64,000 nucleotides of DNA from Nisaea sp. GTDB lineage: Bacteria > Pseudomonadota > Alphaproteobacteria > Thalassobaculales > Thalassobaculaceae. How positions within the stretch are numbered: the first letter of the stretch is position 1; each line of letters opens with the position of its first letter. The notes beneath the pieces were generated by a model that searched no databases, was not told the origin of the DNA, and worked only from the letters and a program-made list of their open reading frames with translations. A program made the position numbers and the translations under genes. The stretch lies in the NCBI RefSeq assembly GCF_034670185.1, contig NZ_JAXMNY010000005.1, positions 62,001 through 126,000 on the forward strand, read 5' to 3'. This document shows, one piece after another, positions 35,805 to 44,536 of the stretch.

Positions 35805-36725
35805 TCAGATCCCCGTCGCACCTTCGCGGATGAAGGTGCCATTGTTCAGGTCGTGGATCGCCTGCCGGAGCTCTTCCTTCGTGTTCATCACGATCGGGCC
35901 GTGCCAAGCCACCGGCTCCTTGATCGGCTTGCCGGCGACGAGCAGGAAGCGGATGCCCTCCGGCCCTGCCGTAACGCTGATCTCGTCGCCACTGTCGAAC
36001 TTGACCAGCGTACGGTTACCGGACATGTCGCGTACAGTCAGCTCCTCGCCGGCGAACTCCTTTTCCACCAGCACGCCCACCGGGTTCGATGCGTCCCGGA
36101 AGCGTCCGGCGCCGGCGAAGATATAGGCGAATGCGTTCGCATGGGTATCCACCGGTAGCCGTTTGGTCGTGTTCGGAGGAACCGAGATATCGAGATAGAG
36201 CGGATCGGCGGCGATACCGTCGACGGGGCCCCGCTTGCCCCAGAAATTGCCGGTGATGATCTTCACCTTCGTGCCGTCATCGTCGGTGATTTCCGGAATG
36301 TCCCCACCGGAAATATCCTGATAGCGCGGCGTGGTCATCTTGTGCGCCGAGGGCAGGTTGGCCCACAGCTGGAAGCCGTGCATCTGGCCGCTGGCGTTTC
36401 CGCGCGGCATCTCCTGATGCATGATGCCGGAGCCCGCCGTCATCCACTGCACCGAGCCCGCTCCGAGGACTCCATGATTGCCGAGAGAATCCCCGTGCTC
36501 GACCTCTCCCGCCAGCACATAAGTGATGGTCTCGATGCCGCGATGCGGGTGCCACGGAAACCCGGCGGCGTATTTCGCCGGATCGTCGTTGCGGAAATCG
36601 TCCATCATCAGGAACGGATCGGTCTCGGACGTATCCCCGAAACCGAACACCCGATGCAGATGCACCCCCGCTCCTTCCATCGTCGGCTGGGCATGAGACT
36701 CGGACTTCACGGCGCGGATCGACAT
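35805..36725 (-). CDS. Pirin-family protein
   Basis: 306 residues, bicupin. The N-terminal cupin carries the metal ligands in FPWHPHRGIETITYV (two histidines) and in SGIMHQEMP (histidine and glutamate). The C-terminal cupin starts near the IAADPLYLDISVPPN segment and lacks the metal set. Bacterial pirins are iron-binding proteins with quercetinase activity in some cases and regulatory roles in others. The ATG at 36725 is preceded by GGAGA. It is a single-gene unit and probably unrelated to the glycan genes. Confidence 0.93.
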   Translation of the reverse strand: MSIRAVKSESHAQPTMEGAGVHLHRVFGFGDTSETDPFLMMDDFRNDDPAKYAAGFPWHPHRGIETITYVLAGEVEHGDSLGNHGVLGAGSVQWMTAGSGIMHQEMPRGNASGQMHGFQLWANLPSAHKMTTPRYQDISGGDIPEITDDDGTKVKIITGNFWGKRGPVDGIAADPLYLDISVPPNTTKRLPVDTHANAFAYIFAGAGRFRDASNPVGVLVEKEFAGEELTVRDMSGNRTLVKFDSGDEISVTAGPEGIRFLLVAGKPIKEPVAWHGPIVMNTKEELRQAIHDLNNGTFIREGATGI

Positions 36726-36956
36726 CACTGATCTCCAAAACTCAGAGCGCGGCGGAACTGCTGCGCTTCATGAGAGATGGGATGATGATAGCAGATTGGG
36801 AGGGGGTGATTGTTCGCGGATAGGGACACTCTGTTGCCCCCTGTCAACCGATGCCGTTAGCGAAATTTTCACCACTTTCGCGCACAACCGCTCTGTCTGT
36901 GTTGGGGATTGGCGCTTCCCGCAAAAAAAAGCGCCTCGAGAAGGAGATCGACAACG

Positions 36957-38603
36957 ATGCGTCTCAAGCATCTCTTGATTATTGCTTTTGTCATCGTGTC
37001 CGCAGCTCCCATGTTCTTTGGCCTGCAGTATCTGAATGGCCAGTTCGGCCAGTACACACGCCAATTGTTCTCCGAGAATCTTTCGGCCCTCTCCCTTATC
37101 GCCAAGCAGCGCCTTTTGGGCGCTGTCGAACGGATCAGGGACACAACGTCCCTCGTTGCCAGCCGAACACAGCTTCGGCACGACATGGCAGAGTGGAACC
37201 GGACCCACGACACGGCCTATGCCGATGATATTGCCCGTATCATCTTCGATGCGAGGCAGGGGCTCACTCTTCTGAAAGAGATCTCTGTTTATGACCGGAA
37301 GAGCAATCTTGTCGCCTCAACGTCGTCCGCGCCGATACCCTGGCGACTCGAATCTGATCAGGTCTTCAAGGTGAGCATCCAACTGACACAGGACGGCGAC
37401 GATGTTGTTGCCACCAGCGTCGCTCCGCTGGTGTTCGACAACAAAGTCACGGGCTATGTCCGTCTCGCATTCGAGACAGACTTTATTACCGAACTGGTGC
37501 AGCAGCGTGCCGGACTGGGCGAGACCGGCGAATGGCTGTTCGCCGTGCGCCACGAGAGCGGCGACGCCTTGTTCGCCGTCCCTCTTAAATACGATCAGAC
37601 GGCTGCATTCCGGCGACGTGTTGCGAAGGACCGGCTCGACGTCCCGATCATTCGAGCCATGCTGGGCAACGAGATCGTCATGAGCTTCGCCCCAGACTAT
37701 CTGGAAAGGCCCGTCCTGGCTTCGACGCGCTACATCCGGGAGCTCGATTGGGGGCTCGTCGTGAAGATCAACGAAGACGAAGTCGCGTCTCTGGTGAACC
37801 GCAACAAGAAGCTGATCTATATTGCGGAGTTCTCCATCATCCTTCTCGCGATCCTCGCGGGAGTAGGGCTGTCTTTCTTCATTGCGAAGCCAATCGAGAA
37901 ATTGCGGGCACACACCGCGAAAGTTGCCAAAGGCGAATGGGATAAACCGCCAGAGGGTGGTGGATGGCGAGAGGTCAAGGAGTTGACCGAACATTTTTCG
38001 GTCATGATTGCCGCTCTCAAGGAGTTCAACGAAACACTGCAAAGCAGAATCGACGAACGAACACACGACCTTGGTGAAGCCAACCGGAAGCTGACCGAGT
38101 TGGCGACAAGAGACCCGCTGACGGGACTTTATAACCGGCGCCATCTTGACGTCTGCCTGAACCGTGAGATCGAGCGGGCCCATCGCTACGGAAGTCCTCT
38201 GGCGATCGTCATCATGGACATCGACCATTTCAAGGCGGTCAATGACTCGCACGGCCATGGTGTCGGCGACCTAGTGCTGCAAAGGCTCGCGGGATTTCTC
38301 AAGGACACTCTGCGCTCTTCTGACATCGTTGCGCGGATCGGCGGGGAGGAGTTCTGTTTCATCCTGCCAGAGTCGCCCGAGGATGCGGCTCTAGCTTTCC
38401 TCGAACGCGTACGCATCGGCATTTCAGAGATTACATTTGAAGCGAACGCAACCGCCTTCAACGTGACTTGCAGCTTCGGGCTCGCGGAGCTGAATGATGT
38501 ATCTCCCGACCCAGAACACCTCATGAAGAATGCTGATTTTGCACTCTATGAGGCAAAAAGAGCGGGGCGGAACCGGATCGTCGCATTTCGCGCTAAGACC
38601 TGA
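36957..38603 (+). CDS. Membrane-bound diguanylate cyclase
   Basis: 548 residues from the ATG at 36957, with AAGGAG upstream. A transmembrane helix at about residues 5-23, a periplasmic sensor domain of about 260 residues (Cache-like) and a second helix (FSIILLAILAGVGLSFFIA) precede a HAMP-like linker. The C-terminal GGDEF domain has the active site RIGGEEFCF, and RSSD five residues upstream forms the allosteric c-di-GMP inhibition site. It should make c-di-GMP in response to an extracellular signal, which often controls surface polysaccharide and adhesin export. It stands alone; a link to the neighbouring glycan genes is only by position. Confidence 0.93.
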   Translation: MRLKHLLIIAFVIVSAAPMFFGLQYLNGQFGQYTRQLFSENLSALSLIAKQRLLGAVERIRDTTSLVASRTQLRHDMAEWNRTHDTAYADDIARIIFDARQGLTLLKEISVYDRKSNLVASTSSAPIPWRLESDQVFKVSIQLTQDGDDVVATSVAPLVFDNKVTGYVRLAFETDFITELVQQRAGLGETGEWLFAVRHESGDALFAVPLKYDQTAAFRRRVAKDRLDVPIIRAMLGNEIVMSFAPDYLERPVLASTRYIRELDWGLVVKINEDEVASLVNRNKKLIYIAEFSIILLAILAGVGLSFFIAKPIEKLRAHTAKVAKGEWDKPPEGGGWREVKELTEHFSVMIAALKEFNETLQSRIDERTHDLGEANRKLTELATRDPLTGLYNRRHLDVCLNREIERAHRYGSPLAIVIMDIDHFKAVNDSHGHGVGDLVLQRLAGFLKDTLRSSDIVARIGGEEFCFILPESPEDAALAFLERVRIGISEITFEANATAFNVTCSFGLAELNDVSPDPEHLMKNADFALYEAKRAGRNRIVAFRAKT

Positions 38604-38849
38604 AGAAGTGCAGGCGAGCATCTGACACCAACGATCCGTCAATCGAAAACGCACATCAGCCGTACCGCAATTTTTGAGCTCGCCAAAATCGACCCACGAT
38701 TGGTAACGACGGACGAGGAGCAAGGCTCTACAGTGGCTTGACCGTGTTCTTCACCCTTCCCTCTCCCACCTGACCTGCGCTAAACCATCATTCGAGTTTT
38801 CCGGCGGCTTTCCGCCGCTTTCCGAACCGCTACCCGGGACCGCATCCAC

Positions 38850-39725
38850 GTGCAGGACTTTCTCGACAACGACCCAAGCATCGCCACCGCTAAATTCGCC
38901 GCTATTCTCGGGCTGACGCCGTCGAAGGGCGCGCGCTCGCCGCTGCTCTGGAACGCAGCCTTCAAGGTTGGCGGCATTGACGCCGCGATGGTACCGATGG
39001 ATGTGACGCCGGAAAATCTGGCGGGACTGGTCACGGCGCTGAAGGCAGACAAACGCTATATCGGCGGCGCGGTCGCGGTGCCGCATAAGCAGGAAGTCGC
39101 GAAACTGCTGGACCGGCTGGAGCCAGAAGCTGAGCGGATCGGCGCGGTAAATGCGATTTACCGGGACGGTGACGAGCTGGTCGGCGCCAATACGGACGGG
39201 GCCGGGGCATTGTCACAGATTGCCGACGCCCTGCCCGATCTCGCCTCCCGCAAGGCGGTACTGATCGGGCTTGGCGGGGCCGGGATCGCAGTCGCGGCCT
39301 ATCTTGCCGGTGCGGTGAAAGAGCTGGTGGTCGCCAACCGGACCCCGGCGAAGGCCGAAGAGGCGGCAGCAAAGCTCGGCGGCCATGTCTCAGCGGCAGC
39401 GCTGCCGCTGACAACGGAGCTGCTCTCCGACTGCGGCCTGCTGGTGAACTGCACGTCCGCCGGATATCAGGATGGCGACGCGGGCACTCCGCTCGGCACA
39501 GATGCGGACGCCCTGATCGCCGCCCTACCTGTCGGCGCGCTGGTCTATGACATCATCTATCAGCCGGCGGAAACCCCGCTGATGTCGCTGGCGGCCGCAC
39601 GCGGGCTGAAAACACGGAACGGGCTCGGCATGAATCTCGACCAGGCGGTGATCGCCTTCCAGAAAGCCAATCCGGGCGTCCTGTCAATCGATGCAATACG
39701 CGACGCCATGCGGAATGCGGGGTAA
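38850..39725 (+). CDS. aroE: Shikimate-dehydrogenase-like NAD(P) oxidoreductase
   Basis: 291 residues from a GTG. The AroE fold is evident: VAVPHKQ with the catalytic lysine (about K80), AVNA with the conserved asparagine (about N101), NTDGAG (about D116), the dinucleotide loop GLGGAG (140-145) and VANRT. The usual substrate serine pair S-x-S at the N-terminus reads SKGARSPLLWNAAF, so the shikimate carboxylate pocket is altered. It is the first gene of a five-gene overlapped operon of sugar-activation genes rather than aromatic genes. A dehydrogenase for an unusual acid sugar is more likely than housekeeping shikimate synthesis; that is inference. Confidence 0.82.
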   Translation: MQDFLDNDPSIATAKFAAILGLTPSKGARSPLLWNAAFKVGGIDAAMVPMDVTPENLAGLVTALKADKRYIGGAVAVPHKQEVAKLLDRLEPEAERIGAVNAIYRDGDELVGANTDGAGALSQIADALPDLASRKAVLIGLGGAGIAVAAYLAGAVKELVVANRTPAKAEEAAAKLGGHVSAAALPLTTELLSDCGLLVNCTSAGYQDGDAGTPLGTDADALIAALPVGALVYDIIYQPAETPLMSLAAARGLKTRNGLGMNLDQAVIAFQKANPGVLSIDAIRDAMRNAG

Positions 39726-39733
39726 GCCGGAGC

Positions 39734-40276
39734 ATGAAAATCAGACCCGCCAGCGATCAGGACACGCATTTCAAGCACGGCGTGATCCTGCTCGGCGACC
39801 ATGCGGATACAGTCGAGGCAGAAGCTTGGCCGATTGCCCTGGATGCGATTCGGCACGAGCAGCTGCTGCAGGTGGCGGAAGATTTCGACATCGTCGTTCC
39901 AGCCGACCACCTGTCCGAACCGCCGCTGCTCAAGGCCGGCACGAAACCCGCCTTTCTGGTGCACGATCTCGACGCGCTGGAACGGCTGCGGGCGATGCAG
40001 GAGACGGGCGACCTCAGAGGAACCATCCTGTTCGCACCGACCCAGGTTGCGCGCATTGAGCTGCACAGGCTGGCCCGGCCGACTTTGAAGGCCGCCCGGC
40101 CTATCCCGCTCGGCAAGGTGCTGGAAGAAGCGGACATCGCGGAGGAAACGGGCGGGCCCGGCATCGCCGCCGCGCTGAAGCCCTCCGTGCTCGGCAAGAA
40201 GGTGCTGTACGCCCTAACCGAGGGCGCCGCGCTCGATTTCGGCGTGGTGGATGAAGACGACTGGAGGCAGTCATGA
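39734..40276 (+). CDS. Stand-alone SAF-domain protein
   Basis: 180 residues. The last third (about 119-172) resembles the antifreeze-like SAF domain at the C-terminus of sialic acid synthases: PIPLGKVLEEADI, then GGPGIAAALKPSVLGKKVL, compared with AEGAEITAADL and RPGDGIAPSRADMVIGRRA of the NeuB at 55312. The TIM barrel of NeuB is absent. The first 115 residues (HGVILLGDHADTVEAEAW and so on) are not recognised and may be a small alpha/beta domain. It sits between the AroE-like and GT2 genes, overlapping the latter by 4 bases. It may bind an acid sugar or aid a synthase; the function is unknown. Confidence 0.7.
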   Translation: MKIRPASDQDTHFKHGVILLGDHADTVEAEAWPIALDAIRHEQLLQVAEDFDIVVPADHLSEPPLLKAGTKPAFLVHDLDALERLRAMQETGDLRGTILFAPTQVARIELHRLARPTLKAARPIPLGKVLEEADIAEETGGPGIAAALKPSVLGKKVLYALTEGAALDFGVVDEDDWRQS

Positions 40277-40953
40277 TCAGTGTCGTTCTGCGGGCCAAGA
40301 ACGAGGCCGCCTGGATCGGGCGCTGCCTGACCGCACTTAAGCATCAGCGGGTGAAGGATATCGACGTCATCCTGGTGGATAACGACTCCACCGACGATAC
40401 GCTGCCGATCGCCGAAGCCTATGGCGTGAACATCCAGTATATCAGCCGCGCGGAATTCTCTTACGGCCGAGCCCTGAATATCGGCATCGCCGCCGCGAAA
40501 TACGACACCGTGGCGCTGATCTCCTCGCATTGCGTGCCGGTGGACGAGCTCTGGGCGGATTACCTGCTGGCCCATCTCGGCCCGGACGGCGATCCGAAAC
40601 TCTGCGGCATCTATGGTCGGCAGGAGCCGCTGCCCGATACCAGCGCCATCGACCGGCGCGATCTCTGGACCACCTTCCGGGACGAGCGGGTGCGCCAGCG
40701 CCGGGATTACTTCTTCCACAACGCCAACTCGGGCATCCGCAAATCGATCTGGGACGAGCATCCGTTCGATGAGGAGATCCGGGGCGTCGAGGACCGGGAA
40801 TGGGGCAAGCGCATGATCGCGCTCGGCCACGAAATCCTCTATGAGCCGGGCCTCCGGGTCTATCACCATCACGGTATCCATCAGGGCCGCGACGAGGGCC
40901 GCGCCAAACGCGTCGCCGAGGTTATCGATTACATCCGGACGAGCGCGCCATGA
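40273..40953 (+). CDS. GT2-family glycosyltransferase
   Basis: 226 residues, GT-A fold. The N-terminus is ISVVLRAKNEAAWIGRCL, the nucleotide-binding segment is DVILVDNDSTDDTL, and FFHNANSGIRKSIWDEHPFDE with GVEDREWGKRM is the usual acceptor-side E-D motif. There is no transmembrane helix. It overlaps both neighbours by 4 bases. It should transfer a sugar in the same pathway as the CMP-sugar genes downstream; GT2 enzymes usually use UDP- or dTDP-sugars. Confidence 0.9.
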   Translation: MISVVLRAKNEAAWIGRCLTALKHQRVKDIDVILVDNDSTDDTLPIAEAYGVNIQYISRAEFSYGRALNIGIAAAKYDTVALISSHCVPVDELWADYLLAHLGPDGDPKLCGIYGRQEPLPDTSAIDRRDLWTTFRDERVRQRRDYFFHNANSGIRKSIWDEHPFDEEIRGVEDREWGKRMIALGHEILYEPGLRVYHHHGIHQGRDEGRAKRVAEVIDYIRTSAP

Positions 40954-41612
40954 GTGACATCCTTGCCATCATCCCCGTCTATTCCGGCGCCAGTTCGACC
41001 CCAAAGCTGGTGAAGCCGCTGCACGGCGCCTCCAGCCTTGTCCGCACCATAGAGGCGGTGCTGGAAGATCTGCCGGAAGCGCATGTCGTGCTGACCGCCG
41101 ACGATGACGCGGTGAAAGCCCAGGCCGCGCCCTTCGCAGACCGGATCACCATCCATGACCGCAAAGCCGAGAGCTATTCGGACGCGCTGGTGGACGTGCT
41201 GGATGCCCACCCGGCAAAACAGGTCGTCGTCGTCGAGCCGACCCATCCGTTCCGGCCGCGTGGCCTGATCCGGCGCACGGCGGAGAATCTCGCGGCCCGC
41301 GATCATCTCGACAGCGTGGTCTGCGTCCGTGAATTCGACGCCAGCCTGTGGCGACTCGATCCTGACCGCACCATCCAGGCTCTCGATCCGGGCGGCGACC
41401 GGCGCAGCTCGACCTATTTCCAGGAAGTCGTTGGCCTCGCGCTCGCCACCCGGCCGGAGCTGATCCGCGAGGGCCGTCGTCTCGGCGACGCGGTCGGCTT
41501 CGAGGTGGTCGACCAGTTCTGGGCCCTTGTCGATATCCGCGACGACATGAGCCTCGCCATGGCCGAAATGGTCGCGGACCGCTTTACCGAACTCAGGAAT
41601 TCCATCGCATGA
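40950..41612 (+). CDS. Degenerate cytidylyltransferase-like protein
   Basis: 220 residues with the length and order of a CMP-NulO synthetase: ILAIIPV at the start, VVVVEPTHPFRPRGLI in the place of the LLQPTSPLR segment, and VDIRDDMSLAMAEM in the place of VDID. However, the CTP-binding signature ARGGSKGLPGKN, intact in the next gene, reads VYSGASSTPKLV here. Loss of the basic and glycine residues suggests it does not use CTP in the normal way. It is fused by 4-base overlaps to GT2 upstream and true neuA downstream. It could be a regulatory partner or have a new donor. Confidence 0.72.
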   Translation: MSDILAIIPVYSGASSTPKLVKPLHGASSLVRTIEAVLEDLPEAHVVLTADDDAVKAQAAPFADRITIHDRKAESYSDALVDVLDAHPAKQVVVVEPTHPFRPRGLIRRTAENLAARDHLDSVVCVREFDASLWRLDPDRTIQALDPGGDRRSSTYFQEVVGLALATRPELIREGRRLGDAVGFEVVDQFWALVDIRDDMSLAMAEMVADRFTELRNSIA

Positions 41613-42322
41613 CAAAGTCTGACCGCGTTCTCGCCATCCTGCCCGCTCGCGGCGGCTCCAAGGGACTGCCCGGCAAGAACGTCAAGCCGATCGGCGGAAA
41701 GCCGCTGATCGCCCATTCCGTCGAGCATGCGCTCACCTCCGGCGTCTGTGACCGGGTGCTGGTCACCACCGACAGCGAAGCAATCCGCGATGCCGCCGTT
41801 GCCGCTGGGGCCTGGTGCCCCTTCATGCGCGAAGGCTCTCTGGCAGAAGATCTGACACCGACCGAGCCGGTGCTGAAAGATGCACTGGAGCGGGCAGAAG
41901 AGATCGATGGGCCGTTCGGCATCGTCGTCTTCCTGCAACCGACGGATATCTTCCGCAAGCCGGAATGGATCGCCGAATGCGTCAACCGGCTGAAGGCGGA
42001 TGACAGCCTGGAGACGGTCTTCGTCGCCAACAAGACGCACAAGAATTTCTGGTCCCGGAACGCGGACGGGGAATGGCAGCGGGTGTTCGACTGGATGGCC
42101 GTCTACGGCCCGCGCCAGACCCGCAAGCCTCTGTTCCGTGAAGATACCGGCCTCGCCTCCGCCATCCGCGCCGACCTGATCCGGGCCGGCAAACGGACCG
42201 GCATGAAGGTCGATATCCTGGAGATCGACGATGTCGCCTCCGGCATCGACATCCACGACGCCTTCGACCTCTACATGGCCGAAAAGGCGCTGGAATATTT
42301 CGCGAAGAACGGCGGGCAGTAA
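41609..42322 (+). CDS. legF: CMP-nonulosonate synthetase (NeuA/LegF-like)
   Basis: 237 residues. An intact signature LPARGGSKGLPGKNVKPIGG binds CTP, VVFLQPTDIFRKPEWI follows, and the acidic metal site is in GIDIHDAFDLYMAE. It couples a nonulosonic acid to CMP. LegF is the likeliest identity because legB-legC-legG and a neuB are in the window, but PseF-like use is not excluded. It is the last gene of the AroE-like/SAF/GT2/cytidylyltransferase-like operon. Confidence 0.87.
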   Translation: MTKSDRVLAILPARGGSKGLPGKNVKPIGGKPLIAHSVEHALTSGVCDRVLVTTDSEAIRDAAVAAGAWCPFMREGSLAEDLTPTEPVLKDALERAEEIDGPFGIVVFLQPTDIFRKPEWIAECVNRLKADDSLETVFVANKTHKNFWSRNADGEWQRVFDWMAVYGPRQTRKPLFREDTGLASAIRADLIRAGKRTGMKVDILEIDDVASGIDIHDAFDLYMAEKALEYFAKNGGQ

Positions 42323-42372
42323 GCCCGCCAGGGACGGAATAATAATGCTGCGACTTAAGGCCGGAGAGACTC

Positions 42373-43320
42373 ATGCACTTCTACCCCGACGAAGCCTTAA
42401 ACGAGCAGCAGGTCCTCGAGCGTTATCAAGCCGCCCGATTGAGCGGGCACCCGGATACCGCACTCGGCTGGCTCCGAATGCTGATCGCGGCCAAACCTGG
42501 AGATGCCCGGCTCGCCTTCCTTATGGGCCGCACTCTGGTCTCGGCCGGCAGGTACGATGAGGCCGAAGCCTGGCTGGAACACGGCCTCGCCTATCATGTC
42601 GGGAGACAGCCTCCGGCGACGGCAGAGATCCGGACGCCGCTTTGCATCATCGGCATGCCACGAAGTGCCAGCAGCAACCTGACAAAAACCCTGGCCACCT
42701 TCACCCACCGTCCAACAATGGAACTGGGCTTCGGCGAATTGGCGCCACGTATCGACGTTCCTTTACAGGACGCTTATCTGAAGGCCTTCGTTGAAGGGCG
42801 TTTCGCCTGCCACAGCCATCTCAGCCCGACGAAGGAGTCACTTGAAAGGCTTGCGGCAAGCGGCGTCGACAAAATCTTCGTGCAAACCCGCGATCCGCGG
42901 CAGGCTCTGGCTTCTTTTCACGGATACTCTCTTAAGTCGGCAGAGATCCTTTCCCGCCTCAACCATGTCTATGCTGGATACAGTTACCTGCCGGCGAAAG
43001 AGCAAGTGACTTTACTTGCACGAATTTATTATCCGAGCCTCCTGACATGGCTGAAAGGTTGGGAAGATGCCCAGAAGGAACGGAGGGCCGGATTGGAGAT
43101 TTCCATCGGCCGGTTCGAGGACATGGTCGCCGATGAGGCCCGCTACCGCTCAACACTGGCCGATTTTCTGGCGGTTGCGTTGGAGAATGTTCCGCCAATC
43201 CAGGAAGACGGGCGGCGTACGCCACCCAAAGACGAATGGCGCGGACTACTCGCACCTCAGGAACAGCAGGTACTGGATGACAGATTGAACGGCATCAGGT
43301 CTGAGCTTTATTCAGCCTGA
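42373..43320 (+). CDS. Sulfotransferase-like protein with N-terminal TPR
   Basis: 315 residues. Residues about 10-75 form TPR-like helices (FLMGRTLVSAGRYDEAEAWL). The PAPS 5'-phosphosulfate loop is recognisable in CIIGMPRSASSNLTKTL (about 92-107) and the 3'-phosphate region in FVQTRDPRQALASFHG. TPR plus sulfotransferase domains occur in bacterial sulfotransferase families that act on glycans or proteins. GGAGAG precedes the ATG. It follows the neuA-type gene by 50 bases on the same strand, so it may sulfate the glycan made by that operon. The substrate is inferred only from context. Confidence 0.78.
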   Translation: MHFYPDEALNEQQVLERYQAARLSGHPDTALGWLRMLIAAKPGDARLAFLMGRTLVSAGRYDEAEAWLEHGLAYHVGRQPPATAEIRTPLCIIGMPRSASSNLTKTLATFTHRPTMELGFGELAPRIDVPLQDAYLKAFVEGRFACHSHLSPTKESLERLAASGVDKIFVQTRDPRQALASFHGYSLKSAEILSRLNHVYAGYSYLPAKEQVTLLARIYYPSLLTWLKGWEDAQKERRAGLEISIGRFEDMVADEARYRSTLADFLAVALENVPPIQEDGRRTPPKDEWRGLLAPQEQQVLDDRLNGIRSELYSA

Positions 43321-43366
43321 AATCCGGCAGCGTCATCTCCGGTGCCTGCAACCTCAACCATTTCCC

Positions 43367-44536
43367 TCAATGCTTGCTCAAGATCAGATCGAGTCGATTG
43401 CCAATGAGGTGCTGACTGTGGGTCTTGTCGAACCCACTTAATGCCACTTCCTTCAGTTTCTCCTGGTCACTCAGGATATACCGCACCCGCTCTTTTATAT
43501 CCGAAAGGTTGTACGGATCGTAAAGGAATACGTCCTCATTATCCGTGAAGTTATTTTCCAGGTAGCTGTTCTTTTCAGAAAGCACAGCCGCTCCCCTGGC
43601 CTGGGCATTGAAAAAACGTTCGGTAACACCGTTACGGTAATTGGGTAGATTGTTGATCATCAGCTTCGCGTGGCACATCGCGTACAATCCGAGGATAAAA
43701 GGATCTGATCCTCGGAAGTTGGAGTCTTTCAGCTGCTTTACCCCTCGCCCCGCCAATGAAGAAATCGCCTCACGGTGCGGGGACACAACTTTGATGTCGA
43801 TACCGTTGAGAGCGCGAAACAAATTCACCCGGTTCTCACCCCTAACGAAAGCGTCAACCCGTGTCATAATCTCGCGGAAAATCTTCCTGTCGTCGGAATA
43901 AAGTCCAATACCTAACGAATCGTCCACCGCCATGCCAATGCGGGTTACCGAGCGGGTATCGCCAGACCGCATCAGATCAAGAGTCCCCGTTGCCAGATCG
44001 AGCAGGTGGGACGGAAGCGCGTTCAGTTTCTTGAGGTCCTTCTTCAACTCCTCAAGATCAACGCTACCGACGAACAGGAGCTCTATTGGCCGATCAGAAA
44101 AGGTTTTCTCGATAAACTCGCGATCCATGATCGCCGGGGTCATCATGGTCGCCCAATGCGGCACGTGAATTGCTGGATTGACGGCGTCGAACCAGTAGTT
44201 GACTTCGCTGATGTGGTCCGCGTCCGCACAGAGAAAGTATTGATCTGGATCGCTACATACTCCCCGGTCACCAACCATGAATGGATTGTCCTGCATCCAG
44301 CTGAGTGTTTTGACCCGCTGGAAATGCTTTAAAGTATCCATGGTCATGTTCATGAGCAGGCGAAACCGGATCATTTCCTTAAACCCGATATTACGCTCGT
44401 ATTCGGGAAGGGTTTTTCCGATGACGTTAATTCCGGCCCTCTCCAGCCCGCTCCAGAAATCTTGGGCGACTACCGAGGGAAAGCCTGAAAGGGCATGATA
44501 AGTGATAAGAATTTTTTTCAAATTCAGAGGAGACAT
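43367..44536 (-). CDS. CgeB-like glycosyltransferase
   Basis: About 389 residues from the ATG at 44536; the frame is open to a TTG at 44605. The N-terminus KKILITYHALSGFPSVV, the central WMQDNPFMVGD and the late NYRNGVTERFFNAQARGAAVLSEKN, cut here as NGVTERFFNAQARG, resemble CgeB/GT1-like proteins that modify spore coat or surface glycans. The gene is noticeably more AT-rich than its neighbours, which suggests horizontal gain. It is convergent with the sulfotransferase-like gene, with a 46-base gap. The acceptor is unknown. Confidence 0.75.
   Translation of the reverse strand: MSPLNLKKILITYHALSGFPSVVAQDFWSGLERAGINVIGKTLPEYERNIGFKEMIRFRLLMNMTMDTLKHFQRVKTLSWMQDNPFMVGDRGVCSDPDQYFLCADADHISEVNYWFDAVNPAIHVPHWATMMTPAIMDREFIEKTFSDRPIELLFVGSVDLEELKKDLKKLNALPSHLLDLATGTLDLMRSGDTRSVTRIGMAVDDSLGIGLYSDDRKIFREIMTRVDAFVRGENRVNLFRALNGIDIKVVSPHREAISSLAGRGVKQLKDSNFRGSDPFILGLYAMCHAKLMINNLPNYRNGVTERFFNAQARGAAVLSEKNSYLENNFTDNEDVFLYDPYNLSDIKERVRYILSDQEKLKEVALSGFDKTHSQHLIGNRLDLILSKH

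Noticed and set aside
38802..38817. Short GC hairpin cggcgg-cttt-ccgccg before the AroE-like gene
   Set aside because: The stem is only 6 bp with no T-tract, too weak to call a terminator.
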